Origin: Flavobacterium sp. 270
GTDB lineage: Bacteria; Bacteroidota; Bacteroidia; Flavobacteriales; Flavobacteriaceae
DNA length: 64,000 nt
Direction: 5' to 3'
Assembly: GCF_004368785.1 (NCBI RefSeq)
Contig: NZ_SODM01000002.1
Coordinates: forward strand, 682,001 to 746,000
Under the pieces are notes generated by a model, which saw only the letters and a program-made list of their open reading frames with translations, did not search any database and was not told where the DNA came from. A program made the translations under genes and the position numbers. Of this stretch, positions 1-9,351 are shown one piece after another; the first letter of the stretch is position 1; every line of letters begins with the position of its first letter.

Positions 1-145
1 GTCCGCTAAAAACCGATAAAACCACAAACAAAGCCATTGTACCAACAATAATTCCCATGCTTGCAATGAGATTTATAATATTAATAGCATTGTTTTTGCT
101 TTTGCTAAAAATGTAACGTTTGGCTATGTAAAATGGGAAATTCAA
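1..145 (-). CDS. FtsX/LolC-E-like ABC transporter permease, N-terminal fragment
   Basis: Only the first 48 codons are in the window; the gene continues beyond base 1. The translation begins (M)NFPFYIAKRYIFSKSK and then enters a hydrophobic segment (about residues 22-46, ending VVLSVFSG). This is the usual opening of lipoprotein-releasing LolC/LolE-type permeases: a basic RY-F element followed by the first membrane helix. The likely start is TTG at 143-145, one base after the rbfA stop, so the two genes are probably cotranscribed. Expected role is as an inner-membrane FtsX-family permease with a separate ATPase. Family is fairly sure; substrate is not. Confidence 0.72.
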   Translation of the reverse strand, partial: MNFPFYIAKRYIFSKSKNNAINIINLIASMGIIVGTMALFVVLSVFSG

Positions 146-146
146 T

Positions 147-539
147 TTATGATTTTCTTCTTTTTTCTAAAAGATCACGGTTTTCTATTGGGTTTTCTCT
201 GTTTGATAATGCGTTGTCGATTTTCTCGATATAATCTAAAGAATCATCGATAAAGAATACTAAATTTGGTACACGACGCAATTGCAAACGTACACGCTGT
301 GATAAATCGTGTTTTATTAAAGTCGAATTAGATTTTATTCCGTCTAAAGTTTCTTGTGCTTTCTCTTGAGGAAAAATACTTAAATACACGGTTGCCACAG
401 ATAAATCTGTAGTAACACTAACTTTGGATACTGAAATTACTAAATTACTAATTCCGTTTTTTCTCACTTCACCTTGCAAAATATCAACCAAATCTTTTTG
501 GATGACACCGCCTATTTTTTTCTGTCTATTTGTTTCCAT
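147..539 (-). CDS. rbfA: 30S ribosome-binding factor A
   Basis: 130-residue protein starting METNRQKKIGGVIQKDLVDILQ, the usual RbfA opening, with the KH-like core including VSVTTDLSVATVYLS (about 41-55) and the conserved RVRLQLRRVPNLVFFIDDSLDYIEKI (split here as RVRLQLRRVPNLVF / FIDDSLDYIEKI, about 82-107). RbfA binds the 30S subunit and helps 17S rRNA 5'-end maturation, mainly in the cold. Length is normal for the family. A TATTTTTG promoter element lies just upstream of the ATG, and the gene is followed after one base by a LolC/E-like permease, an arrangement I recall from other flavobacteria. Confidence 0.93.
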   Translation of the reverse strand: METNRQKKIGGVIQKDLVDILQGEVRKNGISNLVISVSKVSVTTDLSVATVYLSIFPQEKAQETLDGIKSNSTLIKHDLSQRVRLQLRRVPNLVFFIDDSLDYIEKIDNALSNRENPIENRDLLEKRRKS

Positions 540-543
540 AGTG

Positions 544-551
544 CAAAAATA
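544..551 (-). promoter_or_regulatory. rbfA promoter, -7 element
   Basis: TATTTTTG on the minus strand matches the Bacteroidota -7 consensus TAnnTTTG and ends only 4 bases before the rbfA ATG, so the transcript would be nearly leaderless. A TTG lies upstream at roughly the distance of a -33 element. No Shine-Dalgarno sequence is seen. Confidence 0.6.
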
Positions 552-768
552 CTATTTTAAATTTCAATCAATACTATTTCAAATAAACAATAGGATGATT
601 TTTACCTACTTCTTTGTTTAAACTTTGTTTTTGATATATTTTCTTTTAGAAAAATTCAAAAAACGATTTAATTAATATAGTGAAAATTCTGGTTTTAAAG
701 ATGATAAAAATCATAACAATTGTAAGTATTGTTCTATAATTTTAATAGAAAATCTAACAATCTATATT

Positions 769-1188
769 ATGAAAAAAAGAGAACCAATCAGTCATATTAT
801 GACCAAAAGTGTCGTTACCGTAAATCAAAATGATGATTTAAAAGATGTAGTCGAAAAATTAAAATCAAATTCTATACGGCATATTCCTGTTGTTAATGGC
901 AAAGAAGTTGTGGGTATAATAAGTCGAACAGACATAAACCGATTGACTTTTGGCGCTTTGTTTGAAGGTCAGGAAGGAGCTGATGAAGCGATTCTGGATA
1001 TGCTTACTATTTCGCAAGTAATGACTTCAAAACCTAAAACAGTTTCGCCAGATGCTATTATTAGAGATTTAGCTGAGATTTTTGTGAAAGAAGAATTTCA
1101 TGCACTTCCTGTAGTGGATAATGGTAATCTAAAAGGCATTGTAACAACAACCGATGTTTTGAGGTATTTTTTAGAACAATACGATTAA
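769..1188 (+). CDS. CBS-domain-pair protein
   Basis: 139 residues made of two CBS motifs with little else. CBS1 spans about 9-60 (ISHIMTKSVVTV, RHIPVVNGKEVVGIISRTDI) and CBS2 about 80-135 (VMTSKPKTVSPDAIIRDLAE, FHALPVVDNGNLKGIVTTTDV). Tandem CBS domains bind adenine nucleotides as regulatory modules. With no attached enzyme or transporter domain, it probably acts in trans; the partner is unknown. The start is ATG after an AT-rich 229-base spacer. The gene stands alone and is closed by a strong hairpin shared with the convergent gene. Confidence 0.88.
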   Translation: MKKREPISHIMTKSVVTVNQNDDLKDVVEKLKSNSIRHIPVVNGKEVVGIISRTDINRLTFGALFEGQEGADEAILDMLTISQVMTSKPKTVSPDAIIRDLAEIFVKEEFHALPVVDNGNLKGIVTTTDVLRYFLEQYD

Positions 1189-1199
1189 TTATTATGCAT

Positions 1200-1230
1200 A
1201 AAAAAGGGAGCTGATTTAGCTCCCTTTCTA
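1200..1230. terminator. Bidirectional terminator between CBS gene and envC-like gene
   Basis: Stem GGGAGCT (1206-1212) / AGCTCCC (1218-1224), loop GATTT, flanked by A-run on the left and TTT on the right, so it can work in both directions. It sits between two convergent stop codons. Confidence 0.85.
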
Positions 1231-2484
1231 TTATCTATTTTGTAACCATCCTTCCGGATTGTTGTTTGTTGTGTTTTGAAGAATTAAAAACTTAATTACC
1301 GTTTTTCCTGTATCTCCGCTGGTTCTAATTTTTCCAATATTTTGTTTGATGGTTACCTTCTCTCCTTTGCTTACGTAAACTTTACTTAAGTTTTGGTAAA
1401 CACTGAAGTAATCTCCGTGTTGAATCATAACTACGGTATTTACAGGTGATAAAACCATGATACTAAATACTTCTCCGGCAAAAACAGATCTTGCGTTAGC
1501 ACCATCTTCTGTTGTAATCTCCACTCCCGAATTATGCACCGAAATTGACGGATATAACGGGTGTGGCTGATCTCCATATCCTAACGAAATAAATCCTTTT
1601 TCTACGGGCCAAGGCAGTCTTCCGCGATTGGCTTTAAAATCAGCAGCTAAAACTTTATCTTCCGGAGTCATCGCAATTTTAGACGAAGAAACTGGTGCTT
1701 TTGGTGCAGTTGATCCAGGATTTTCTTTTGCTTTTTCTAAGGCTGCTTTTCTATTTGCTTCTGCAATGGCTTCACGAATTAAACGATCAATTTGTCTGTC
1801 GATTCTTTTAGACTCGCTTTGTTTTGATTTGATATCAGATGCAATTTTGTTTTTGTCTTTTTTAAGCGCGTTTACCAGTTTTTGCTGTTCTTTCTTTTCT
1901 GCTTCTAGTGTTACGCGTTCTTTCTGGTTTTCAACAATTATCTTTTTCTTGATCTGTCTTTGTCCGTCTAGTTTTGCATTAAAATCTACTAATTGAGCTG
2001 ATTTTGATTGAATTTCTAAACCTTGATTTTTTCTAAAATTGGTATATTGTTTTAGATATTGTGCTCTTTTATAAGCTTGAAGAAAACTTTCTGAAGACAA
2101 AATAAACATGGCACGACTTTGCTCAGAACGGCTTTTGTATGATTTTAAAATCATTTTAGCGTAATCTTCCTTAAGAATTGTTAATTCTTTTTTAAGTTTA
2201 TTTACCTGAACCTGATTGATGTACATATCGTTACTAATCAATCTTTCCTGCTTTGCTGTGGTATTAATTAATTTCTCTTTTAGCTTAATTTTATTCGCCT
2301 GAATTAAATATTCGTTTACTGCCGATTTTTCTTTTTTTCGTACAGACTGAAGCATTTTTTCATTGTCTTTTATTTCCTGCTGAATTTGAGCTTTTCGCTG
2401 TTCAAGTTTTTCTTGTTGCGAATCCTGCGCCCACATAAAAGTAGTGGCACATATAAAAATTAGGCTTAGGAGAAATTTTGGCAT
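1231..2484 (-). CDS. EnvC-like murein hydrolase activator (coiled coil + M23/LytM domain)
   Basis: 417 residues from ATG at 2482-2484. The signal peptide is MPKFLLSLIFICATTFMWA, followed by long coiled coil (about 20-245) and a C-terminal M23/LytM domain (about 300-417). The M23 zinc ligands look degenerate: VHNSGVEI replaces the usual HxGxD, and there is no clear HxH. An EnvC-like activator of amidases is therefore more likely than an active peptidase. An apparent longer reading starts at TTG 2505, but that TTG lies inside a TAAATTTG promoter-like element, so ATG is preferred. It is the last gene of the leftward cluster from dut. Confidence 0.85.
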   Translation of the reverse strand: MPKFLLSLIFICATTFMWAQDSQQEKLEQRKAQIQQEIKDNEKMLQSVRKKEKSAVNEYLIQANKIKLKEKLINTTAKQERLISNDMYINQVQVNKLKKELTILKEDYAKMILKSYKSRSEQSRAMFILSSESFLQAYKRAQYLKQYTNFRKNQGLEIQSKSAQLVDFNAKLDGQRQIKKKIIVENQKERVTLEAEKKEQQKLVNALKKDKNKIASDIKSKQSESKRIDRQIDRLIREAIAEANRKAALEKAKENPGSTAPKAPVSSSKIAMTPEDKVLAADFKANRGRLPWPVEKGFISLGYGDQPHPLYPSISVHNSGVEITTEDGANARSVFAGEVFSIMVLSPVNTVVMIQHGDYFSVYQNLSKVYVSKGEKVTIKQNIGKIRTSGDTGKTVIKFLILQNTTNNNPEGWLQNR

Positions 2485-2502
2485 GTTTCTGTTTTCTTTT
2501 TG

Positions 2503-2510
2503 CAAATTTA
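2503..2510 (-). promoter_or_regulatory. Possible internal promoter of the envC-like gene
   Basis: TAAATTTG (TAnnTTTG type) lies 18 bases before the ATG and overlaps the stop codon of the upstream DUF4292 gene. No good -33 TTG is seen, so it may be weak or accidental. Confidence 0.4.
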
Positions 2511-3290
2511 CTTAATTAAAACTTTCTTATAACCGCTTGGGACGCTGTAAGGAAAATTAAGTTCTTCATTAAATGAAATATTGTTGTAATTTAAATTAAT
2601 ATTTGTTTTCCCTTTTGGCTGCAACGCATTAATTTCAATCCCGGTTGGAAGTGTTCCCTGATCAAAAGTTTTGCTGTCAGAATATTTGATCTCTAACATT
2701 CTGTTTTCTGCCGGCTGCGAAATCTCTTCTTTCTGTACTAAGAATTTTTCAGAATCTAAATAAAATGCTTTTTTAATATTAGCATCTTTTTCATCTTCTA
2801 AACGGAATAGGTTTTCTACAATTGTCTGTGTGTATTTTCCTTTTCTTAAATCATCAAAAGCTTCACCAACTAATAGATTTTGTACTTTATTATAATCTAA
2901 TTCTGTTCCTAGCCAAGTACTTAGACTTGTAAAATCACCGTCGTAATATGTACTGTTTATTTTTTCGTAATAACTTACTGAGCTTGGTGTAATCAAGGCT
3001 TTTGCCATTGTAATCCCCAAGAAACGAACGCTTATTAAGATTTGTTTGTCTTTTTCTATTCTAATTTCGGCGGTAACGTTTTGACTTTGTTTTTCATCAA
3101 CATATCTGGCGCTTGCTTTTATGTATAATGTTTTGAAGTCTAGTTTGTTGTTATAATGTTTGTCTATAACTTTTTTATCTTCTTTTACCGGAGCAACTTC
3201 TGCCGTATTATTGCTTTGTACTGCAACAGCTTTAGATTTACATGAAATCATAAAAACTGCTATTATAAGGGCTAATATATATTTTTTCAT
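2508..3290 (-). CDS. DUF4292 family lipoprotein
   Basis: About 260 residues with a lipoprotein signal MKKYILALIIAVFMISC, lipobox cysteine at 17. The mature part is beta-rich and resembles LolB/LolA-like DUF4292 proteins of Bacteroidota: repeated amphipathic strands such as VTAEIRIEKDKQILISVRF and a middle LVGEAFDDL region. Likely on the periplasmic side of a membrane; the molecular role is not established. An alternative ATG six bases upstream (3294-3296) gives two more residues. It lies between the TPR gene and the EnvC-like gene, which suggests an envelope role. Confidence 0.82.
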   Translation of the reverse strand: MKKYILALIIAVFMISCKSKAVAVQSNNTAEVAPVKEDKKVIDKHYNNKLDFKTLYIKASARYVDEKQSQNVTAEIRIEKDKQILISVRFLGITMAKALITPSSVSYYEKINSTYYDGDFTSLSTWLGTELDYNKVQNLLVGEAFDDLRKGKYTQTIVENLFRLEDEKDANIKKAFYLDSEKFLVQKEEISQPAENRMLEIKYSDSKTFDQGTLPTGIEINALQPKGKTNINLNYNNISFNEELNFPYSVPSGYKKVLIK

Positions 3291-3304
3291 CAGCATTTAA
3301 TCTT

Positions 3305-4657
3305 TTACTTTTTGTTTTTTAATAACGCATTAGCCTTCAAAAAGTATTCCTCTTTTTTCTTTGCGTCGCCTAAACCATCATAAGCTTCTCCTAATTGAAT
3401 GTTAAAGTTTCCTTCAAGCGTTTTATCATCCACCACATAATCAAGTCCCATTTCTAAAACGGTTTTTGCATTTTTAAATTGTTTTAACTGATTGTTTCCC
3501 AGACCTGCATAGTAATAAAACTGTGGCTGGCTTGGGTAAACTTCAATCATATACATTGCTCTTTTTGTCAATGGCTCAAATTGTTTTGCTTCTCTATACG
3601 CTTCTAGCAAAAGCAAATTGGTTTCGCGATCGGTATCAGAATTTGTTTTTAAGTCTCTTTCGTAATACTTAATTGCGTTTTCGAATTGGTTTTTACTGTG
3701 ATAAAATTTTCCAATTTCTTTGGCAACATCTACTTCTTTATCATTGTCAAAATAGGCAATTGCTTTTTCTAAATCTGGCGCGTACTGCGGATTTTTATTC
3801 ACATAAATCAAAAACTCATTTAAAGTTCTGTGTTTGATTTTAGAATCAATTTTTGAACTTGACAAAATGGTATTCATCGATTTAATTGCTTTATCAGCTT
3901 GGTTTGCATCGAGATATACTTTAAACAAACTTACCTGCGCCCATTCTGATGTTGGAATTTCTTTGGCTAATTGTTTTGCAACTTCTAAAGCTTTGTCTGT
4001 TTGTTCTGCTTTTGAATATAGAAAAATCAGATCTACATAATTGGATTCTTCTTTCGGATTCTTTTTGATCTGATCGATTAAATTATCAATTCCTGCACTT
4101 TGATATTTTCCTTGTGATAAAATCTGGTTTTTATAAATTTCACGATCAGATGATTTTCCGAACTTTTCATCCATTTCGTTAATCGCAACAAGTGCTTTGT
4201 CGAATTGGTTTGTAATCATATAAATAGAAATCAAATCGTCTTTGTATTCTTCATCAAAAACAATAATTTTCTGAATGGTTTCTATTGCCAGATTATAGTT
4301 TTTGGTTTCAAAACTTACATCGTAAATTCCGAGCCAAAACCATTTGTTTTTAGGATCTAACTGTGTGGCTTTTTCAAATGCATCTTGTGCATTTCTATAA
4401 TTTTTAAGCGCTAGATAATTTTTTCCCAATTCAAAATAAGCTACCGCGTCATTAGGTTTTAGCTTGATACATTTCTCTAAAGACACGATTGCTTTATCGT
4501 AATTTTCGATTCCTTTTTGTTTTAATGATTCATAAAATGAGTCTTGATATTCATCAGAAGCCATAGCAATATCTTCGGGTTCGACTTGCGCCATAACCGA
4601 AGCTGCATTGCCAAGCAAAACGAAAAATAAAATTATCAGAACTCTTTTTTGTATCAT
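3305..4657 (-). CDS. Periplasmic tetratricopeptide-repeat protein
   Basis: 450 residues with signal peptide MIQKRVLIILFFVLLGNAASVMAQ, then TPR units through most of the length (for example AIVSLEKCIKLKPNDAVAYF and AQDAFEKATQLDPKNKWFWL near 57-110, and further units around 310-345 and 375-440). TPR arrays bind proteins. Its place between the sugar nucleotidyltransferase and the DUF4292 lipoprotein, all on one strand with short gaps, suggests an envelope-assembly partner. No enzymatic motif is seen. Confidence 0.85.
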   Translation of the reverse strand: MIQKRVLIILFFVLLGNAASVMAQVEPEDIAMASDEYQDSFYESLKQKGIENYDKAIVSLEKCIKLKPNDAVAYFELGKNYLALKNYRNAQDAFEKATQLDPKNKWFWLGIYDVSFETKNYNLAIETIQKIIVFDEEYKDDLISIYMITNQFDKALVAINEMDEKFGKSSDREIYKNQILSQGKYQSAGIDNLIDQIKKNPKEESNYVDLIFLYSKAEQTDKALEVAKQLAKEIPTSEWAQVSLFKVYLDANQADKAIKSMNTILSSSKIDSKIKHRTLNEFLIYVNKNPQYAPDLEKAIAYFDNDKEVDVAKEIGKFYHSKNQFENAIKYYERDLKTNSDTDRETNLLLLEAYREAKQFEPLTKRAMYMIEVYPSQPQFYYYAGLGNNQLKQFKNAKTVLEMGLDYVVDDKTLEGNFNIQLGEAYDGLGDAKKKEEYFLKANALLKNKK

Positions 4658-4702
4658 TTTTTAAATTTCATTTAAAACAAAATGAATCTTTTGAATCGTT
4701 TT

Positions 4703-5719
4703 TTATTCTAAAACCGAATAATCTCCAATGCTGATGTTTGTAAACTTCCCGTCATAACTTACGTGATTTCCAATCATTGCATTATCTAAGTTAGCATTTT
4801 TTATCTGAGAATACGTCTGTACTAAACTATTTTTAATGGTACTGTCAGAAACATGAGTTCCTTTTCCTAAAGAAACATTAGGACCAACTGTTGCGTTTTT
4901 CAACACTACATTTTCGCCAATATAACAAGGAGGAATTATCGTTGAATTTTCTAATTTTACATCATAATCAACCAAATGTTCTCCGTCGTTGTGCAAAAAT
5001 CCTAACATTCTAGAATTGGTTTCAACAGTAACATCTTTATTACCGCAATCCATCCATTCGTCAACGCTTCCGGTTTTAAAAACTTTTCCGTTGGCCATCA
5101 TGGCTTTAATTCCGTCGTTGATTTGATATTCTCCTCCGTTCTGAATGTTGTTATCTAAAACCGTTTGAAGTTCATTTCTTAAAACTCCAACTTCTTTAAA
5201 ATAGTAAATTCCGATAACGGCTAAGTCACTTACGAATTCTTTTGGTTTTTCTACCAACTCGATAATTTCGTTGTTGGCATTTAATTTTACAACTCCAAAA
5301 GCTTCTGGCTGATCTACTTGTTTTACCCAAATTACAGCATCTGCTTCTGGGTCAAGTTCAAAATCTGCACGTATTAAAGTATCCGCGTAAGCGATTACTG
5401 CCGGCCCAGAAAGTGAATCTTTTGCACACATAATAGCGTGTCCTGTTCCTAGTGGCTGATCCTGACGATATATTGAGGCTTTTGCTCCTAATCCTTTTGC
5501 AAGATTTTCTAAACTTTCAACAACATCTGCTCCAAAAAAAGCTTCATCTCCTAAAATAAAAGCTACTTCTTCGATTGGTTCTTTTAATATTTTAGCAATA
5601 TCTTCTACTAAACGATGAACGATTGATTTTCCTGCAACTGGAATTAATGGTTTTGGAACTGTTAAAGTATGTGGTCTAAGTCGCGATCCGCGGCCTGCCA
5701 TTGGAACAATTATTTTCAT
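4703..5719 (-). CDS. Sugar-phosphate nucleotidyltransferase with left-handed beta-helix
   Basis: 338 residues. The N-terminal nucleotidyltransferase fold opens MKIIVPMAGRGSRLRPHTLT with the signature GxGxRLxPxT and PKPLIPVAGKSI; VIAYADTLI supplies the metal-binding Asp. The C-terminal part (about 240-338) shows hexapeptide-like repeats (IIPPCYIGENVVLKNATVG). This is the architecture of glucose-1-phosphate thymidylyl/uridylyl/guanylyltransferases; the exact sugar and nucleotide cannot be told from sequence. It probably supplies activated sugar for the polysaccharide made with the neighbouring flippase. Confidence 0.87.
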   Translation of the reverse strand: MKIIVPMAGRGSRLRPHTLTVPKPLIPVAGKSIVHRLVEDIAKILKEPIEEVAFILGDEAFFGADVVESLENLAKGLGAKASIYRQDQPLGTGHAIMCAKDSLSGPAVIAYADTLIRADFELDPEADAVIWVKQVDQPEAFGVVKLNANNEIIELVEKPKEFVSDLAVIGIYYFKEVGVLRNELQTVLDNNIQNGGEYQINDGIKAMMANGKVFKTGSVDEWMDCGNKDVTVETNSRMLGFLHNDGEHLVDYDVKLENSTIIPPCYIGENVVLKNATVGPNVSLGKGTHVSDSTIKNSLVQTYSQIKNANLDNAMIGNHVSYDGKFTNISIGDYSVLE

Positions 5720-5805
5720 TCGATTTTAATTTTTATTGAAGGTTAAAAATCCTTCATTGGGTTTGGTCATTTTTTGTATCTGAATTTTGAAAACCGAAAA
5801 TGAAA

Positions 5806-6240
5806 TTATTTCACTCCCGTGCTTCCAAAACCGCCTTCACCTCTTGATGTTTCAGAAAGTTCTTCAACCTGAATCCATTCGGCTCTTTCGTGTTTGGCGA
5901 TAATCAATTGTGCAATTCTTTCTCCGTTTTCGATTACAAAATCTTCATTAGATAAATTTACTAAAATTACACCTATTTCTCCTCTGTAATCGGCATCAAC
6001 AGTTCCCGGCGAATTTAAAACTGTAACTCCTTTTTTAGCCGCAAGACCGCTTCTTGGTCTTACCTGCGCTTCGTAACCAATTGGTAATTCTATAAAAAGT
6101 CCTGTTTTTACGATCGCTCTTTCTAAAGGTTTTAACGTAATAGATTCTGTAATATTGGCACGTAAATCCATTCCTGCAGAAGCAATTGTTTCGTAGTTTG
6201 GTAAATCGTGTTGTGATTTATTGATTATTTGTATTTTCAT
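5806..6240 (-). CDS. dut: dUTP diphosphatase
   Basis: 144 residues, the usual length of trimeric dUTPases, with all five motifs in order: AGMDLRA (about 22-28), [11 protein letters not shown] (about 62-72), the uracil-pocket motif [16 protein letters not shown] (about 76-91), GERIAQLI (about 105-112) and the C-terminal [10 protein letters not shown]. It hydrolyses dUTP to dUMP and PPi, keeping uracil out of DNA. It sits between the flippase and the nucleotidyltransferase genes on the same strand. Confidence 0.96.
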   Translation of the reverse strand: MKIQIINKSQHDLPNYETIASAGMDLRANITESITLKPLERAIVKTGLFIELPIGYEAQVRPRSGLAAKKGVTVLNSPGTVDADYRGEIGVILVNLSNEDFVIENGERIAQLIIAKHERAEWIQVEELSETSRGEGGFGSTGVK

Positions 6241-6271
6241 TTTTATATTTAAAATTGATCCAAAAGTAGTC

Positions 6272-7732
6272 TTACTTTCTTTTCATTATTCCTTTAATAG
6301 TGTCTTGTTCGTAGTGATAAACCAAATACATAAATGCGATAAGCAATGGAATTCCAACATAATATTTCTCTCTAAATCCGTAAAAAGAAATTACAGAGAA
6401 CAAAATTGAAACGCCTAAATAAGCGCCAATTTTTTTCATGTCGTAAGGTATTGGGTAATATTTATTTCCTAAAATATAAGAGATCAACATCATGCTTCCG
6501 TATGCCGAAATTGTCGCAATTGCTGAACCGTAATAGCTGTATCTTGGAATTAAAAAATAGTTTAAAACTAACGTTATGATCGCGCCTACAATAGAAATGT
6601 AAGCTCCAATTTTTGTCTGGTCTGTAAGTTTATACCAAACCGAAAGGTTGTTGTAAATTCCTAAAAAGAAGTTTGCCAAAATAATAAGCGGCACCACTTT
6701 CATGGCTTCCCAATAAGATTTATTGTCTAGCAATAACAGTTTTAAAACGTCTGCAAAAACAATTACTCCAAGAAGAATCAGCGAACCAAGAATTACAAAA
6801 TATTTCGTGATTACGGCATAAGTCTGTGGTGCATTTTCGTTTTTAGCATGGCTGAAAAAGAAAGGTTCGATTCCTAATCTAAAAGCTGTTGCAAACAAAA
6901 CCATAAATAATCCTAATTTGTAACAAGCAGAATAGGCTCCAACTTCAGATTTTGCAATATTTTCGGGAAGTAAATATCCTAAAAGAATTTTATCAAAATG
7001 TTCGTTAACCGCAAATGCAAGTCCGGCAACCAAAATTGGTAAACCGTATTTCATCATTCTTTTCCAAAGAACCGAATCGAATTTTCTTCCGAGTCCCAGA
7101 TAGTTTGGAGAAAGCACCACAAATGTGGCTAAACTTGCCAACAGGTTTGCAATGAAAATATAAGCAATCTGGAAATTCTCAACATATAAATTATCCCAAA
7201 CTGAATTAGGATGTGAAGCTGCAAGTTTTGGTAAATACAATAGGAAAAATATATTCAGCAATAAATTGATGATTACGTTTCCAATTTTAATCGCGGCGTA
7301 AACCATTGGTCTTTGGTTGGCTCTTAATTTAGAGAAAGGTACTAAAACCAAAGCATCTAAAACTAAAATCCAAACGGTGTAGGTAACATACTGAACGTCT
7401 ACTTCGGCTAAACTTGCCAATGTATTTCTGAAAATTAATGCTACAAAAAGGAAAAGGATTGATGACCAAAAAATAGAAATTGTAGAAGTAGCAATTACGT
7501 TTTTCTTGTCTTCTTCGGCACTGTAAAATCTAAAAAAAGCCGTTTCCATTCCGTAAGAAAGTACCACATTAAAGAAAACCATCCATGATAAAACGATAGA
7601 AACTTCGCCGTATTCTGCGGTTGGTAAAATACCAGTGTACAATCTCACCAATAAAAAACTCAGCATTCTCGGTAAAACCGTTGCTAGTCCGTAAATAGCC
7701 GTTTGTTTGAACAGATTTTTATATAATCCCAA
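6272..7732 (-). CDS. Polysaccharide flippase (Wzx/MATE-like)
   Basis: 486 residues with about 12-14 hydrophobic segments and the opening (M)[20 protein letters not shown], typical of flavobacterial polysaccharide biosynthesis proteins of the MOP superfamily. It should flip lipid-linked sugar repeat units across the inner membrane. The only start near the conserved N-terminus is TTG at 7730-7732, because an in-frame TAG stands four codons upstream. A TATTTTTG element lies 27 bases upstream. This is the first gene of the leftward cluster ending at the EnvC-like gene, and one of two flippases in the window. Confidence 0.86.
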   Translation of the reverse strand: MGLYKNLFKQTAIYGLATVLPRMLSFLLVRLYTGILPTAEYGEVSIVLSWMVFFNVVLSYGMETAFFRFYSAEEDKKNVIATSTISIFWSSILFLFVALIFRNTLASLAEVDVQYVTYTVWILVLDALVLVPFSKLRANQRPMVYAAIKIGNVIINLLLNIFFLLYLPKLAASHPNSVWDNLYVENFQIAYIFIANLLASLATFVVLSPNYLGLGRKFDSVLWKRMMKYGLPILVAGLAFAVNEHFDKILLGYLLPENIAKSEVGAYSACYKLGLFMVLFATAFRLGIEPFFFSHAKNENAPQTYAVITKYFVILGSLILLGVIVFADVLKLLLLDNKSYWEAMKVVPLIILANFFLGIYNNLSVWYKLTDQTKIGAYISIVGAIITLVLNYFLIPRYSYYGSAIATISAYGSMMLISYILGNKYYPIPYDMKKIGAYLGVSILFSVISFYGFREKYYVGIPLLIAFMYLVYHYEQDTIKGIMKRK

Positions 7733-7759
7733 AATATAATTCTAATAAAGTTTGTAAAG

Positions 7760-7767
7760 CAAAAATA
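7760..7767 (-). promoter_or_regulatory. Promoter -7 element of the flippase-dut cluster
   Basis: TATTTTTG (TAnnTTTG) on the minus strand, 27 bases before the TTG start of the flippase, in the 92-base gap after the AAA+ gene. No clear -33 TTG. Confidence 0.5.
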
Positions 7768-7824
7768 ACCTTTTCTTTGAGATAATTGCCTAATTCTACA
7801 AGGTATTAAAGGATTGTTCCGATT

Positions 7825-9342
7825 TTATGAAGTTTCGTCGGCTGCAGTAAATTTTACATTTTTCTGCGTTTCTTTAGGTTCCGGAATGTCTTCTTCGGTA
7901 AATGTTTTTAGAATTTTTTGATTTAATTTTTTCAATTTTACAATTCTGTTTGCCTGATTTTGAACACATTTCTCAAATAAATTTCTGACAACTCTGGCGT
8001 TTCCAAAACTTTCGTCTTTCTCAGAAAACAATAATTCAAACGTGTCTGTCAGTTTTTCTTTTGCTTCTTCAGAAACTATAAAATCAGATTTTTTACAAAA
8101 CGATTCAAAAATTTGAAATAATTCGTCTGGAGAAAAATGTTTAAAATGAAAGAATCTATTAAAACGAGATCTTAATCCTGGATTCGATTCTATAAAAATC
8201 TGCATCGGTTCTGTGTAGCCGGCAACAACAACAGCAAGATCATCGCGGTGATCTTCCATTCTTTTTATTAAGGTATTGACAGCTTCTGTTCCGTAATCGT
8301 TTCCAGTTAGATTTTGGGTTAATGCGTAAGCCTCATCAATAAACAAAACGCCGCCAAGACTTGATTCTACAGCGCTGTTTACCTTTGTCGCCGTTTGTCC
8401 GACGTAACCCGCAACCAAACCTTCTCTGTCGGTTTCGAACATTTGGCCTTTGGATAAAAATCCTAAATGCTTAAAAATTCGGCTCAGCAATCTTGCGACC
8501 GATGTTTTTCCTGTTCCCGGAGGGCCGAGGAAAACGGTATGCAAAGTAATTTCCACATTTTTTAATCCTTGCTTTGATCTCTTTTTTTGAATTTCTAATA
8601 AATTAATAAGCTCGGCAACATCTTGTTTTACTTCTTTTAAACCTATTAAAAGATTTAGTTCTTCCAGCACCTTTTCCAGCGTATCTTCTTCTGGTAAATC
8701 TGCTGTGTTTTTGTCTGTACTTTTTGATTTTTTCAAACCAAAAAAATCATTCAAAGCATCATTACTTTCAAATTTTTTATTAAAAGCAAATTGAATAAAA
8801 TTTTGATATTTAGTTGTAATTTCTTCTAGTTTAGAATGCTTACTTTCAGATAAAACTTCTGGCAGTAAATATTGATTTTGCTGTTCGTTTTTAAATGTGA
8901 TTTTATTTTCCTGCTTGATTTTTAAAAGTAGATTTTTAAAATCATTCGAAAAAACTAACTGATTTAATTGACTCACAGAATTGGCGTCTGCAAAATGTTT
9001 GTTTCGCAAAGCGTCATAATAATAGGCGAGAACAAATTGTGCTTTTTCGTTTTTTGTTTCAGGCAGTTTTTCGAAAAGCTCGATAATGTCCGAAAGAAAA
9101 AAATGTTCTGCTTTGAGCAGTAATCCCGATGAAGGAGAAACGCGATTGTTTATTTTCTGAATAAAATCTGAATCTTGATTTAACAGATTACAGGTTTCAA
9201 GAATACTGACCGTTTCTCTGTGTAAATCATTAATAAACGAAGCCGTAAAAACGGCTTCATTGGTATTTGTATTTGAATCTAAATATTTTTTCAGAGACAA
9301 AAATGATTCTTCAATAATCGATATTGGGTTTTTTTTTGACAT
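7825..9342 (-). CDS. CbbX/SpoVK-like AAA+ ATPase
   Basis: 505 residues. The first 220 or so are helical and unlike the usual CbbX family. The AAA+ core follows, with a leading LIGLKEVKQDVAELINLLEI, Walker A GPPGTGKTS (about 272-280), Walker B GGVLFIDEAYAL (about 322-333), and the arginine-finger region NPGLRSRFNRFF. Such ATPases remodel protein partners; CbbX itself rescues inhibited Rubisco, which is not expected here. It is the last gene of the six-gene operon with an ABC importer and coiled-coil proteins, 9 bases after the ABC ATPase. The clients are probably operon products; that is inference. Confidence 0.83.
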   Translation of the reverse strand: MSKKNPISIIEESFLSLKKYLDSNTNTNEAVFTASFINDLHRETVSILETCNLLNQDSDFIQKINNRVSPSSGLLLKAEHFFLSDIIELFEKLPETKNEKAQFVLAYYYDALRNKHFADANSVSQLNQLVFSNDFKNLLLKIKQENKITFKNEQQNQYLLPEVLSESKHSKLEEITTKYQNFIQFAFNKKFESNDALNDFFGLKKSKSTDKNTADLPEEDTLEKVLEELNLLIGLKEVKQDVAELINLLEIQKKRSKQGLKNVEITLHTVFLGPPGTGKTSVARLLSRIFKHLGFLSKGQMFETDREGLVAGYVGQTATKVNSAVESSLGGVLFIDEAYALTQNLTGNDYGTEAVNTLIKRMEDHRDDLAVVVAGYTEPMQIFIESNPGLRSRFNRFFHFKHFSPDELFQIFESFCKKSDFIVSEEAKEKLTDTFELLFSEKDESFGNARVVRNLFEKCVQNQANRIVKLKKLNQKILKTFTEEDIPEPKETQKNVKFTAADETS

Positions 9343-9351
9343 ATAAATTGT

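Noticed and set aside
424..621. 65-codon plus-strand frame opposite rbfA
   Set aside because: Antisense to a clear rbfA gene and its promoter; no support as a protein.
5737..5754. GAAGG...CCTTC hairpin upstream of the nucleotidyltransferase gene
   Set aside because: Only five or six pairs with an 8-base loop and no U-tract; too weak to call as a regulator or terminator.
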